21,688 nt of DNA, taken from assembly GCA_036171675.1 (NCBI GenBank), contig JAVHRO010000024.1, positions 1 through 21,688 of the forward strand, written 5' to 3'. The position numbers were made by a program, and so were the translations under genes. A model generated the notes under the pieces. The model worked only from the letters and a program-made list of their open reading frames with translations. It was not told the origin of the DNA and searched no databases. This stretch comes from Vicingus sp036171675 (lineage in GTDB: Bacteria; Bacteroidota; Bacteroidia; Flavobacteriales_E; Vicingaceae). Position 1 is the stretch's first letter. The number at the start of each line of letters is the position of its first letter. Below are positions 1 to 7,219 of this stretch, in pieces.

Positions 1-17
1 AACAAAATTTTTGAGAT

Positions 18-55
18 AAAAAAAAGAGGCTGTCTATTTCTTTTTAGACACCCTC
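18..55 (-). terminator. Intrinsic terminator of the ACT-domain gene
   Basis: Read on the minus strand, GAGGGTGTCT (55-46) pairs with AGACAGCCTC (35-26), with one mismatch in the stem, and is followed by a run of eight T (25-18). It lies 25 bp after the stop of the minus-strand gene ending at 80. Its 5' arm and loop start are almost identical to the terminator at the other end of the window. Confidence 0.85.
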
Positions 56-79
56 CTTTTGTTGAGAAAAATCTAAAAA

Positions 80-742
80 TTAAATTCCTTTGTTTAGGTT
101 CTTCAATATTGTAAAAGCTCTATCTATACTGTCGTCTTCTACAATAATGGTAAATTCATGCATGGTTGAAATAATATCGAGAATGTTAATTCCTTCCCAA
201 GCTATTTTTTTTAGGATATAATAATAAATTCCAGAAACATCAGCGTTTTCACTAGGCAATTTGATCGTTAGTGACGAGAGTCTTTTTGTTTCTTGTATCA
301 TGGTTTCATTTTTAAATAAACTATCGATGTCATCATGATCTGAATCATTCAATATAATTGTTGTTTCATATACACCTTGTGAAAAAGCAAAAAATGAATC
401 CTTTTTACCGTTTAATTTTTTTAACAAGTCAGCTTGGCGATCTATAATACTATCAGAATTCTTAAAGGTATAATAGGTGATTCTTGATCGTACTGTAATA
501 TCTCCTAATTTACTGATAACTTTTTTTACTCTAATTTTCAGGTTAGGATCAAATTTTGGTGAAAGTCTTTTAAGTGCCATTACAATGGCTCCAATTTGCA
601 CATCTTTTCGAGTAAGCTCGTCTATTTCTGGCTTTATTTGCCTTGATAAAGATGATAAATTAATAATTCCTTCAGACAAGGCTTCTTCTAAAAATGGAGA
701 TTTTTTAATAATTTCTTCAACTAAAACATGAGTTGCTTTCAT
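80..742 (-). CDS. ACT-domain-like conserved protein, possibly regulatory
   Basis: A cytoplasmic protein of about 220 residues with no signal peptide or membrane segment. The N-terminal half (LVEEIIKKSPFLEEAL onward) is helical and charged, and contains a segment, IGAIVMALKRL, resembling a small helical domain. The C-terminal 70 residues (SGIYYYILKKIAWEGINILD, then EFTIIVEDDSIDRAFTIL) have the beta-alpha-beta layout of ACT domains, which usually bind amino acids; similar Bacteroidota proteins are often labelled aspartate-kinase-like, but no kinase domain is present. I chose the ATG at 742 (MKATHVLVEE) because family members, as I remember them, begin just before this helix. In-frame ATGs at 766 and 778 are possible and would add 8 or 12 residues. 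It appears monocistronic, with a promoter element at 823-830 and a terminator at 18-55. The ACT assignment comes from pattern and layout only; ligand and role are unknown. Confidence 0.75.
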   Translation of the reverse strand: MKATHVLVEEIIKKSPFLEEALSEGIINLSSLSRQIKPEIDELTRKDVQIGAIVMALKRLSPKFDPNLKIRVKKVISKLGDITVRSRITYYTFKNSDSIIDRQADLLKKLNGKKDSFFAFSQGVYETTIILNDSDHDDIDSLFKNETMIQETKRLSSLTIKLPSENADVSGIYYYILKKIAWEGINILDIISTMHEFTIIVEDDSIDRAFTILKNLNKGI

Positions 743-822
743 AAGATTTCTTTTATTAAAAGCCATAATGTTAAACAAAATGACAATTGGTTAATTATTC
801 CTATTTAAAAATGTTATTTAAA

Positions 823-830
823 CAAATATA
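823..830 (-). promoter_or_regulatory. Bacteroidota -7 element TATATTTG for the ACT-domain gene
   Basis: The minus strand reads TATATTTG, a perfect match to TAnnTTTG, about 45-80 bp before the candidate starts. No TTG is found at the usual -33 distance. That place is rich in T and A, so the promoter is plausible but only half supported. Confidence 0.5.
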
Positions 831-848
831 TAAAAAAAATATTAATCG

Positions 849-864
849 TGTTAAGTTTTTAACA
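849..864. promoter_or_regulatory. Palindrome TGTTAA-GTTT-TTAACA upstream of the ACT-domain gene
   Basis: A perfect 6-bp inverted repeat with a 4-nt centre lies about 20-40 bp upstream of the -7 element at 823-830. That position would suit an operator. AT-rich palindromes arise easily by chance here, so the call is weak. The rest of the gene-free stretch 743-1085 shows only AT-rich sequence and the imperfect hairpin at 970-1021. Confidence 0.25.
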
Positions 865-969
865 TAATTAATATTTTAAATTCGTTGTGCCTTTTTAAGA
901 AAATTTGTTAAGTCGAATGAATTTAGTGACATGGATCTAAAATTTTTATTAAAAACGCTAATTTTATAT

Positions 970-1021
970 AAAAAAGGGCTGATTTCGAACCTATTTTTTA
1001 AAAATCGATCTGAGGCCTTTT
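970..1021 (-). terminator. Possible terminator of the secreted regulatory-fold protein
   Basis: On the minus strand AAAAGGCCT (1021-1013) can pair imperfectly with the segment ending in AGCCCTTTTTT (about 980-970), which is followed by further A/T. It lies about 65 bp downstream of the stop at 1086. The stem has mismatches and a long loop, so this is a moderate call. Confidence 0.4.
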
Positions 1022-1085
1022 ATATGATAAATTTTTCTAAATGTAAATCGAATTAATTATAAGATTTTTTAAATTAGTCTTATAA

Positions 1086-1688
1086 CTAATCTATTTGAGC
1101 AGCTTTTTTGGTGATATTTATTCTTCGCTCAACTCTACGTCTAAGCTTTGCCTGTTTATCTAGTAGCTTGTCGTAAATAAAAGAAATAGGGCAAGAGAAA
1201 ACACTTAAAATTGGGAATTCAATTGGTTTTATATTTCTATCTTGATACATTTTTATACCTTCCATTTTAATTTCAGGTTCTTTAGGTTTCATTAAGGTAA
1301 TTGTCTTTTTAAACTCTTCGTAAGATGGCCATGGAAAAACTTCAATTTCTTTAAGATTGATGGAATCGGTATATAATTTGAATTTGGTTAAATATTTACC
1401 TGGTAATTCTTTTGGTGCTATATAGTGGAGGGCTTTAAAACCCACATACGTTATTTTAACGGTATCATTAGCTTCTACAATCAAACTAAAATTTCCATTC
1501 TCATCAGTTTTTGAAGCCTTTATACCATTTATTACCAAATGTGCACCAATAAGTAATTCGTTTGATTCTCCATTTACAACAGTTCCAATCAAATTGTAAG
1601 TTGAAGAAGCATCTGCTTGTTGTCCAAAAATTAAATTACTGATACAAAAAAATAAAACGAGAAAGTAAACAATTTTTTTTATGAACAT
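1086..1688 (-). CDS. Secreted protein with carboxypeptidase-regulatory-like domain
   Basis: Residues 1-23 form a signal peptide (MFIKK, a hydrophobic core, then NLIFGQQ). Residues about 31-115 carry the carboxypeptidase-regulatory-like beta-sandwich pattern: LIGTVVNGESNELLIGAHL, then KTDENGNFSL, then NDTVKITYVGFK. This fold is typical of Bacteroidota envelope proteins such as the N-termini of TonB-dependent transporters and many small periplasmic proteins. The rest (YEEFKKTITLMKPKEPEI, then PIEFPILSVFSCPISFIYDK) resembles the tails of small stand-alone proteins of this type, and the C-terminus is strongly basic (KLRRRVERR). No transporter barrel follows, so this is a complete small protein and not a broken TonB receptor. 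The exact role is unknown; a periplasmic or outer-membrane-associated location is inferred from the signal peptide. It appears to be a single-gene unit divergent from prmA. Confidence 0.8.
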   Translation of the reverse strand: MFIKKIVYFLVLFFCISNLIFGQQADASSTYNLIGTVVNGESNELLIGAHLVINGIKASKTDENGNFSLIVEANDTVKITYVGFKALHYIAPKELPGKYLTKFKLYTDSINLKEIEVFPWPSYEEFKKTITLMKPKEPEIKMEGIKMYQDRNIKPIEFPILSVFSCPISFIYDKLLDKQAKLRRRVERRINITKKAAQID

Positions 1689-1719
1689 CGTGTAAAGATA
1701 AACTAAAACAGCTTACACA

Positions 1720-1740
1720 TAAAGTTAATAAAAGTTAATC
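1720..1740 (-). promoter_or_regulatory. Tandem AAAGTTAAT motifs in the divergent promoter region
   Basis: AAAGTTAAT occurs twice with a 10-bp period at 1721-1729 and 1731-1739. On the minus strand this gives TAACTTTA and TAACTTTT, each one base away from TAnnTTTG, 30-50 bp before the gene starting at 1688. They could be a -7 element or a binding site. Evidence is limited to the motif. Confidence 0.3.
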
Positions 1741-1769
1741 TTTTATGCTGATTAGAATGAGTTTAACAT

Positions 1770-1777
1770 TATTTTTG
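1770..1777 (+). promoter_or_regulatory. -7 element TATTTTTG for the prmA cluster
   Basis: A perfect TAnnTTTG match about 75 bp before the chosen prmA start. A clear TTG at -33 is missing (the corresponding place reads TTATGCTG), so the element is a candidate only. Confidence 0.4.
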
Positions 1778-1850
1778 AAATAATTAATATCGCTAAATTT
1801 AATTCGCCCAAACCAATTATTTTTAGTTGTTTTATAAAAAAAAATTATTT

Positions 1851-2681
1851 ATGAACTACATCGAATTAAATATTGTTGTAACACCCATAGAAATTGGTCG
1901 AGACATTGTTATGGCAGAATTAGCTGAGCTTGGTTTTGAAAGTTTTGTTGAAACAGAACTTGGATTGGAAGCATATATCCAACAGCCTATTTTTAATGAA
2001 AATGAAGTAAAAAAATTATTTTCTTTTAATCATGAAGATTTTAAGGTTGTTTATGAAGTTATTACCATTAAAGAACAAAATTGGAACGAAGTTTGGGAGT
2101 CGAACTTTGACCCCATTAATGTAAACGACACTTGTTATGTTCGAGCTCCTTTCCACGAAAAAATTAATAAATTCAAATTCGACATCGAAATAGAGCCTAA
2201 AATGTCGTTTGGTACTGGACATCATGAAACCACGTTTTTAATGATTCAAGAATTGTTGGAAATGGAATTAACTAACAAAAATGTATTGGATATGGGATGT
2301 GGAACTGGAGTACTTGCCATTTTAGCTACATATAAAAAAGCGTCGAAAGTTGTAGCTGTTGATATTGACGAATGGGCATATGAAAATACCAAAGAAAATT
2401 GTTTACGAAATCACTGTGAACGTATTGAAGTATTGAAGGGGGGGGTAGAAATGATAAAAAATAAAGAATTTGATTTAATTATTGCAAATATTAATAGGAA
2501 TATTTTAATTCAAAATCTTGAAAATTATACAAAATCATTAAACCATAACGGTCATATATTGTTAAGTGGATTTTTTAGCTCAGATACTGATTTATTGTTA
2601 AATGAAGCTACTAAATATGGACTTCAACTATTAAATAAGAAAACAAAAAACGATTGGACTTTATTACATCTAAATCATTAA
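1851..2681 (+). CDS. prmA: Ribosomal protein L11 methyltransferase PrmA
   Basis: PrmA transfers methyl groups from S-adenosylmethionine to lysines and the N-terminus of ribosomal protein L11. The product of 276 residues has the expected layout: an N-terminal L11-recognition domain (YIELNIVVTP onward), then the linker signature SFGTGHHETT, the SAM-binding motif I VLDMGCGTGVLAI (about residue 145), the acidic end of strand 2 VVAVDIDEWAY, and the motif IIANINRNIL typical of the family. An upstream in-frame ATG at 1827 would add eight residues (MFYKKKLF); the ATG at 1851 fits the usual start MNYIELNI. It is followed after only 7 bp by the 1487-residue gene, so they are probably co-transcribed. 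A run of eight G at 2438-2445 encodes KGGV and is striking in such an AT-rich gene. Confidence 0.95.
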   Translation: MNYIELNIVVTPIEIGRDIVMAELAELGFESFVETELGLEAYIQQPIFNENEVKKLFSFNHEDFKVVYEVITIKEQNWNEVWESNFDPINVNDTCYVRAPFHEKINKFKFDIEIEPKMSFGTGHHETTFLMIQELLEMELTNKNVLDMGCGTGVLAILATYKKASKVVAVDIDEWAYENTKENCLRNHCERIEVLKGGVEMIKNKEFDLIIANINRNILIQNLENYTKSLNHNGHILLSGFFSSDTDLLLNEATKYGLQLLNKKTKNDWTLLHLNH

Positions 2682-2688
2682 TCCAAAT

Positions 2689-5600
2689 ATGAAAAACATT
2701 GTATTAATAATTCTTCTCATTCTATTTAGTTTGTCGGGGTTTTCTCAGACCAAGATAAAACAATTCTCATCCGATTCAACCGCTTTTTTTCATGAAATGG
2801 AAGAGTTTTTAACAGTTTCTAGAAAAGAAGATGCTAAATTGGTTATGGATCAGTTTTCATGGGATTGGTATGGCGGAAAATTTACTGAAAGCCAACGTCA
2901 AGGAGTTTATGAAATAGCGAATTTAATGCTGAACAAAAAGAAAAAAGGATTTCCAGATTTTAAAAACTATTTATTTACGATTTCTCGATTTGTGAACAGT
3001 AAATACCAAACACCAGAATCGTTTAACGCGTGGCAAACAATATTAGCAAAGCTAGTTGACGATAAGGGAAAAAATACGTTTTCTGATTATTTAGAATCTT
3101 GTAACTCGTTGTTTGAAGAAAATGCATTATACAAATCTGCTGCAAATACATGGAAAGCAAACAATAGTAATTATAAATTTGGTTTTGATAGCTTACCAAC
3201 AATAGAATTTAACGCACTTAACCTCACTTGTTATTCAAAAGGAGATAGCTCAACTATACTGAATACCAAAGGTGTTTATTATCCAACACTCGACAAATGG
3301 GTTGGGGTTGGTGGAAAAATTACTTGGGAACGAGCAAATTATGGCAAAGATTCGGTTTATGCCGAAATAAATAATTACACCATTTCATTTAAAACACCTG
3401 CGTACCAAATAGAGAATGTCATGTTTTATGATTACATGCATTTTAAAAAACCCTTAAAAGGTAAACTTGAAGAAAAGGTCTTAGCAGGAATAACCTACGA
3501 AGAAGCTTCTTACCCTCGATTCGATTCATACGATAAAAGACTTAGTATAAAAAATATTGCAAAAGATGTAGATTATGTTGGTGGATTTGCCATGCATGGA
3601 CGAAAATTTATTGGAAAAGGAGATCAAGACCAAGATGCATTCTTTATGTTTTATAAAAATGATTTACCTTTCGTTAAAATTGGCTCTCGTGCTTTTAGTA
3701 TAAGACCAGAAAAAATTGTTTCTGATATTGCTTCAGTAACCATTTACCTAAAAAACGATTCTATTTATCATCCTGGTTTATCGTTTAAATTTTTTGTTAA
3801 AGAAAGAAAGATTACTCTAATCAGGGATGGACAAGGAATAAAAATCACCCCATATTATAATTCATATCATCAGGTAGATATGGATTTTGAAATGATGACA
3901 TGGAACCTAGATGACCCATTAATCGACTTTGGTAACCTTGTGGGTGGTACAAAAACTGACGCTATTTTTTCATCTTCAAATTATTTTAGTTTAAACTCCT
4001 ACAATGATATCACAGGATTATCTGATTCAAATCCATTGTACCTAATAAAATCAATGGTTCAAAAGTTCGATACCACATTTCTTACCGTTGAACAGCTTTC
4101 TAACTTCATGAGATTATCAAAAGATCAATCTATTTCATTATTGTTAAACCTAACTTATGCTGGTTTTGTGCTATTCGATTATGATAACTTAACTTTTGTT
4201 GTAAAACAAAAATTATTGGATTGGGTAAAATCAAGTGCTGGAAAATTAGATTATGATGTTATTTCATTTTATTCAAATATTAAAGGAGCACCAAATGCTA
4301 CTTTGAGTTTATTAAACTACGATTTAACGTTAAGAGGTGTAACAAGTGTACACATGAGCGATTCTCAGTCGGTTACTATTTTCCCGGCTAACAAAGAACT
4401 AATATTAAAGAAAAATAGAGATTTTGACTTTAGTGGAGTTATTCAAGCTGGTCGATTTGATATTATGGGAAGTAATTTCGCTTTTAAATACGATGCATTT
4501 AAATTCGATATGCCAAATGTTGATTCGTTAAGAATTTACGCAGAAACTGGTAAAATAGATGATATGGGAAAACCTATCATTAAACCTGTTAAAACGGTTA
4601 TTAATAAAATTAATGGCGATTTATTAATTGATAAGACCAACAACAAATCAGGTATTAAACCTTATGCTGAGTATCCTATTTTAAATAGTTTTAAAGAATC
4701 ATACGTATTTTACGATCGAAAATCAATTCAAGGTGGCGCGTACAAAAGAGATAATTTTTACTTTCAGGTTAAACCTTTTACCATTGATAGTTTAGATAAT
4801 TTTACCAACGCCTCTTTACGATTTGATGGAACCTTACAATCGGCCGGAATATTTCCTGATTTTGAAGAAACCTTAACCTTGCAATCTGACCACTCACTTG
4901 GTTTTATTAGAAAAACTCCACCAGATGGTTTTCCGATGTATGGAAATAAAGGAAAATTTACTAACGAAATACAACTGAGCCATAATGGATTAAAAGGGGA
5001 TGGCGTTTTGAAATATATTGCATCAACAACGTATTCAAATGAGTTTGTTTTCTTGCCCGACTCAATGATTGCAGTTGCCCAAAGTTATAATGTAAAAGAG
5101 AACCCCGTTGAGGTTGAATTTCCTCCTGTTCAAGGTGTGAATGTCAAAACCACATGGTTTCCTAATCAGGATTATATGATACATAAGCAAATATCAGATC
5201 CCATAAAAATGTACGATATGAAATCTGTAATGCACGGACAAACTAGAATTCAACCAGATGGATTGTTCGGTAAAGGAACATTCGAATTTGAAAAAGCAGA
5301 ATTAGAATCAAATGAAATTAATTTTAAGTTTAGTGATTTTAATGCCGATACTTCCAATTTTAGACTAAAAGACAATGAATTAGCAGATCAATTAACATTT
5401 TCTACAACTAATGTTAGTGCGTTTGTTAGTTTTAAAGAACGATTTGGACAGTTTAAATCAAATGGTGGTGGCTCATTTATTGAATTTACGCAAAATCAAT
5501 ACATCTGTTTCATGGATGAATTTAAATGGTTTATGGATAAAGAAGATATTGAATTAAATGCAAGTGGTAAAAGCCCAAATTTACCGACAGATTCAACTGA

Positions 5601-7152
5601 AAATCCTCTTGATGAAGTAAAACTTGAAGGTGCACAATTTATTTCAGTTCACCCAGCTCAAGATTCGCTTTCATTTTTCTCTTCAAAAGCAAATTTTGAT
5701 ATTAAGAAAAAAATTATCACTGCTGAAGAAGTAAAATACATTAATGTTGCCGATGCAATGATATATCCTGATAGCGGTAAAGTAGTTGTGCAAAAACAAG
5801 CTAAAATGAACACATTACATAACGCAAAAATAGTTGCAAGTTATGTTACCCAAAATCATCATATTTACGATGCAACAGTAAATATATTTGGTAAAAGAAA
5901 ATATGCAGGTACTGGTAATATAGATTATATTGATGAACTCTCTTCTACCCAAACCATTTATTTAGAAAATATTGGTGTCGATACCACTGGTCAGACTTAT
6001 GCTACTGGACAAGTTTCAGATACTGCTAAATTTAAATTAAGTCCTTTTTATGAGTACAAAGGAAAAATTAAATTATTTGCAAACAATGAATTTTTGACTT
6101 TTGATGGTAGTGGAAGGATTATACATGATTGTAATTTGATTGGTAAGGATTGGTTTACCTTTGAATCGCAAATAAATCCAAATGATATTTATATTCCTAT
6201 TGACAGCACCACAAAAGATTTAAGCAGAAATCCTTTATTTGCCAGTATCTTTTCAAGTCCTGATTCTTTAGGAATTTATACATCATTTATTAATCCTAAA
6301 AAGAAATACAGCCATTTAGAACTCATCAAGGCAACTGGCTTCTTGTATTATGATAAAGAGCACAGTGAATATAAAATTTCAAACAAAGATAAACTTCAAG
6401 AAATGTCGTTTGGCGGTAATTATATTAGTCTAAGTAATAAAAACTGTAAATCTTATGCCGAAGGTAAAATTAATTTAAGTGCCGATTTGGGGCAAGTTGA
6501 TATTAATGCTGCAGGAACCATTCAACAAAATTTAATAGATAATGATGTCATTTTTGACTTGGTAATGCTAATTGACTTTTTCTTTACTGATGATGCATTA
6601 AAAAATATGTCGAAAAAGTTACAGCAAGCAAGCACACTCGATCCTGCTAAATTAGATAGACCAACTTTTGAAAAAGGTTTGCGAGAGGTTATTGGAAAAA
6701 CTGAAGCCGATAAACTTATTGCTCAGGCAAATTTATACGGCGAATTCAAAAAATTACCTGAAGAACTAAAAAAGACAATCGTATTTAATGATGTTAAATT
6801 TAAATGGGATGATGTAAACAAAAGATACAAGTCGTTTAGCAAATTAGGTATAAGTAATATTGGTAAAGAACAAGTAAATAAATATGTTGATGGTAAAATT
6901 GAAATAGTAAAAAAACGTAGTGGCGATATAATCAATATTTATTTAGAAATAGATCCGAATAATTGGTATTACTTTAATTATACCAGAGGTATGATGCAAG
7001 CAATTTCTTCTGATGTAGATTTTAACAATGCTATTGAAGCAGTTAAACCCGATAAGAGAAAATCAAAAGCTGAGAAAGGTCAAGAACCCTATCAGTTTAT
7101 GTATTCGTCAGTTAAAAAGAAAACTGATTTTTTAAGAAAATTTGACGAATAG
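2689..7152 (+). CDS. Very large secreted protein of unknown function (1487 aa)
   Basis: I do not recognise a named family. Residues 1-20 are a signal peptide (MKNIVLIILLILFSLSGFSQ), so it is exported. Residues about 21-165 are helical (FHEMEEFLTVSRKEDAKLVM, WDWYGGKFTESQRQGVYEIA). The long remainder is dominated by short beta strands separated by polar turns, with no transmembrane helix. A segment at about residues 575-620 (DFDFSGVIQAGRFDIMGSNF) reads like a stacked beta-layer unit, distantly recalling OstA/LptA-like or AsmA-like repeats; this is an impression only. A helical insertion lies near residues 1300-1360 (DALKNMSKKLQQAS). The last 40 residues are basic and charged, with no type IX secretion sorting domain and no terminal barrel strand with aromatic end. 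It lies 7 bp after prmA and 67 bp before the giant SPOR gene, suggesting an envelope role with that neighbour. Confidence 0.85.
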   Translation: MKNIVLIILLILFSLSGFSQTKIKQFSSDSTAFFHEMEEFLTVSRKEDAKLVMDQFSWDWYGGKFTESQRQGVYEIANLMLNKKKKGFPDFKNYLFTISRFVNSKYQTPESFNAWQTILAKLVDDKGKNTFSDYLESCNSLFEENALYKSAANTWKANNSNYKFGFDSLPTIEFNALNLTCYSKGDSSTILNTKGVYYPTLDKWVGVGGKITWERANYGKDSVYAEINNYTISFKTPAYQIENVMFYDYMHFKKPLKGKLEEKVLAGITYEEASYPRFDSYDKRLSIKNIAKDVDYVGGFAMHGRKFIGKGDQDQDAFFMFYKNDLPFVKIGSRAFSIRPEKIVSDIASVTIYLKNDSIYHPGLSFKFFVKERKITLIRDGQGIKITPYYNSYHQVDMDFEMMTWNLDDPLIDFGNLVGGTKTDAIFSSSNYFSLNSYNDITGLSDSNPLYLIKSMVQKFDTTFLTVEQLSNFMRLSKDQSISLLLNLTYAGFVLFDYDNLTFVVKQKLLDWVKSSAGKLDYDVISFYSNIKGAPNATLSLLNYDLTLRGVTSVHMSDSQSVTIFPANKELILKKNRDFDFSGVIQAGRFDIMGSNFAFKYDAFKFDMPNVDSLRIYAETGKIDDMGKPIIKPVKTVINKINGDLLIDKTNNKSGIKPYAEYPILNSFKESYVFYDRKSIQGGAYKRDNFYFQVKPFTIDSLDNFTNASLRFDGTLQSAGIFPDFEETLTLQSDHSLGFIRKTPPDGFPMYGNKGKFTNEIQLSHNGLKGDGVLKYIASTTYSNEFVFLPDSMIAVAQSYNVKENPVEVEFPPVQGVNVKTTWFPNQDYMIHKQISDPIKMYDMKSVMHGQTRIQPDGLFGKGTFEFEKAELESNEINFKFSDFNADTSNFRLKDNELADQLTFSTTNVSAFVSFKERFGQFKSNGGGSFIEFTQNQYICFMDEFKWFMDKEDIELNASGKSPNLPTDSTENPLDEVKLEGAQFISVHPAQDSLSFFSSKANFDIKKKIITAEEVKYINVADAMIYPDSGKVVVQKQAKMNTLHNAKIVASYVTQNHHIYDATVNIFGKRKYAGTGNIDYIDELSSTQTIYLENIGVDTTGQTYATGQVSDTAKFKLSPFYEYKGKIKLFANNEFLTFDGSGRIIHDCNLIGKDWFTFESQINPNDIYIPIDSTTKDLSRNPLFASIFSSPDSLGIYTSFINPKKKYSHLELIKATGFLYYDKEHSEYKISNKDKLQEMSFGGNYISLSNKNCKSYAEGKINLSADLGQVDINAAGTIQQNLIDNDVIFDLVMLIDFFFTDDALKNMSKKLQQASTLDPAKLDRPTFEKGLREVIGKTEADKLIAQANLYGEFKKLPEELKKTIVFNDVKFKWDDVNKRYKSFSKLGISNIGKEQVNKYVDGKIEIVKKRSGDIINIYLEIDPNNWYYFNYTRGMMQAISSDVDFNNAIEAVKPDKRKSKAEKGQEPYQFMYSSVKKKTDFLRKFDE

Positions 7153-7164
7153 ATTGGTGAAATA

Positions 7165-7192
7165 TTGGTTTTTTGCATCATAAATATATTCG
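7165..7192 (+). promoter_or_regulatory. Promoter TTG-N17-TATATTCG for the giant SPOR gene
   Basis: TTG at 7165-7167 and TATATTCG at 7185-7192 (one mismatch to TAnnTTTG) are separated by 17 bp, within the range described for Bacteroidota promoters. It lies about 28 bp before the ATG, giving a short leader. The giant gene, clpS and the M48 gene may thus have their own transcription start in addition to read-through from prmA. Confidence 0.55.
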
Positions 7193-7219
7193 TAATATTG
7201 TAGATTGATTTATTGAATA

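Noticed and set aside
931..1056. A 41-codon plus-strand open frame starting ATGGATCTAAAA
   Set aside because: Its sequence is low-complexity (Lys, Leu, Phe, Asn), overlaps the probable terminator hairpin, and has no recognisable motif; an AT-rich spacer easily yields such a frame.
1086..1688. A truncated TonB-dependent receptor
   Set aside because: The regulatory-like domain is followed by a short, complete basic tail and a stop, without plug or barrel remnants downstream.
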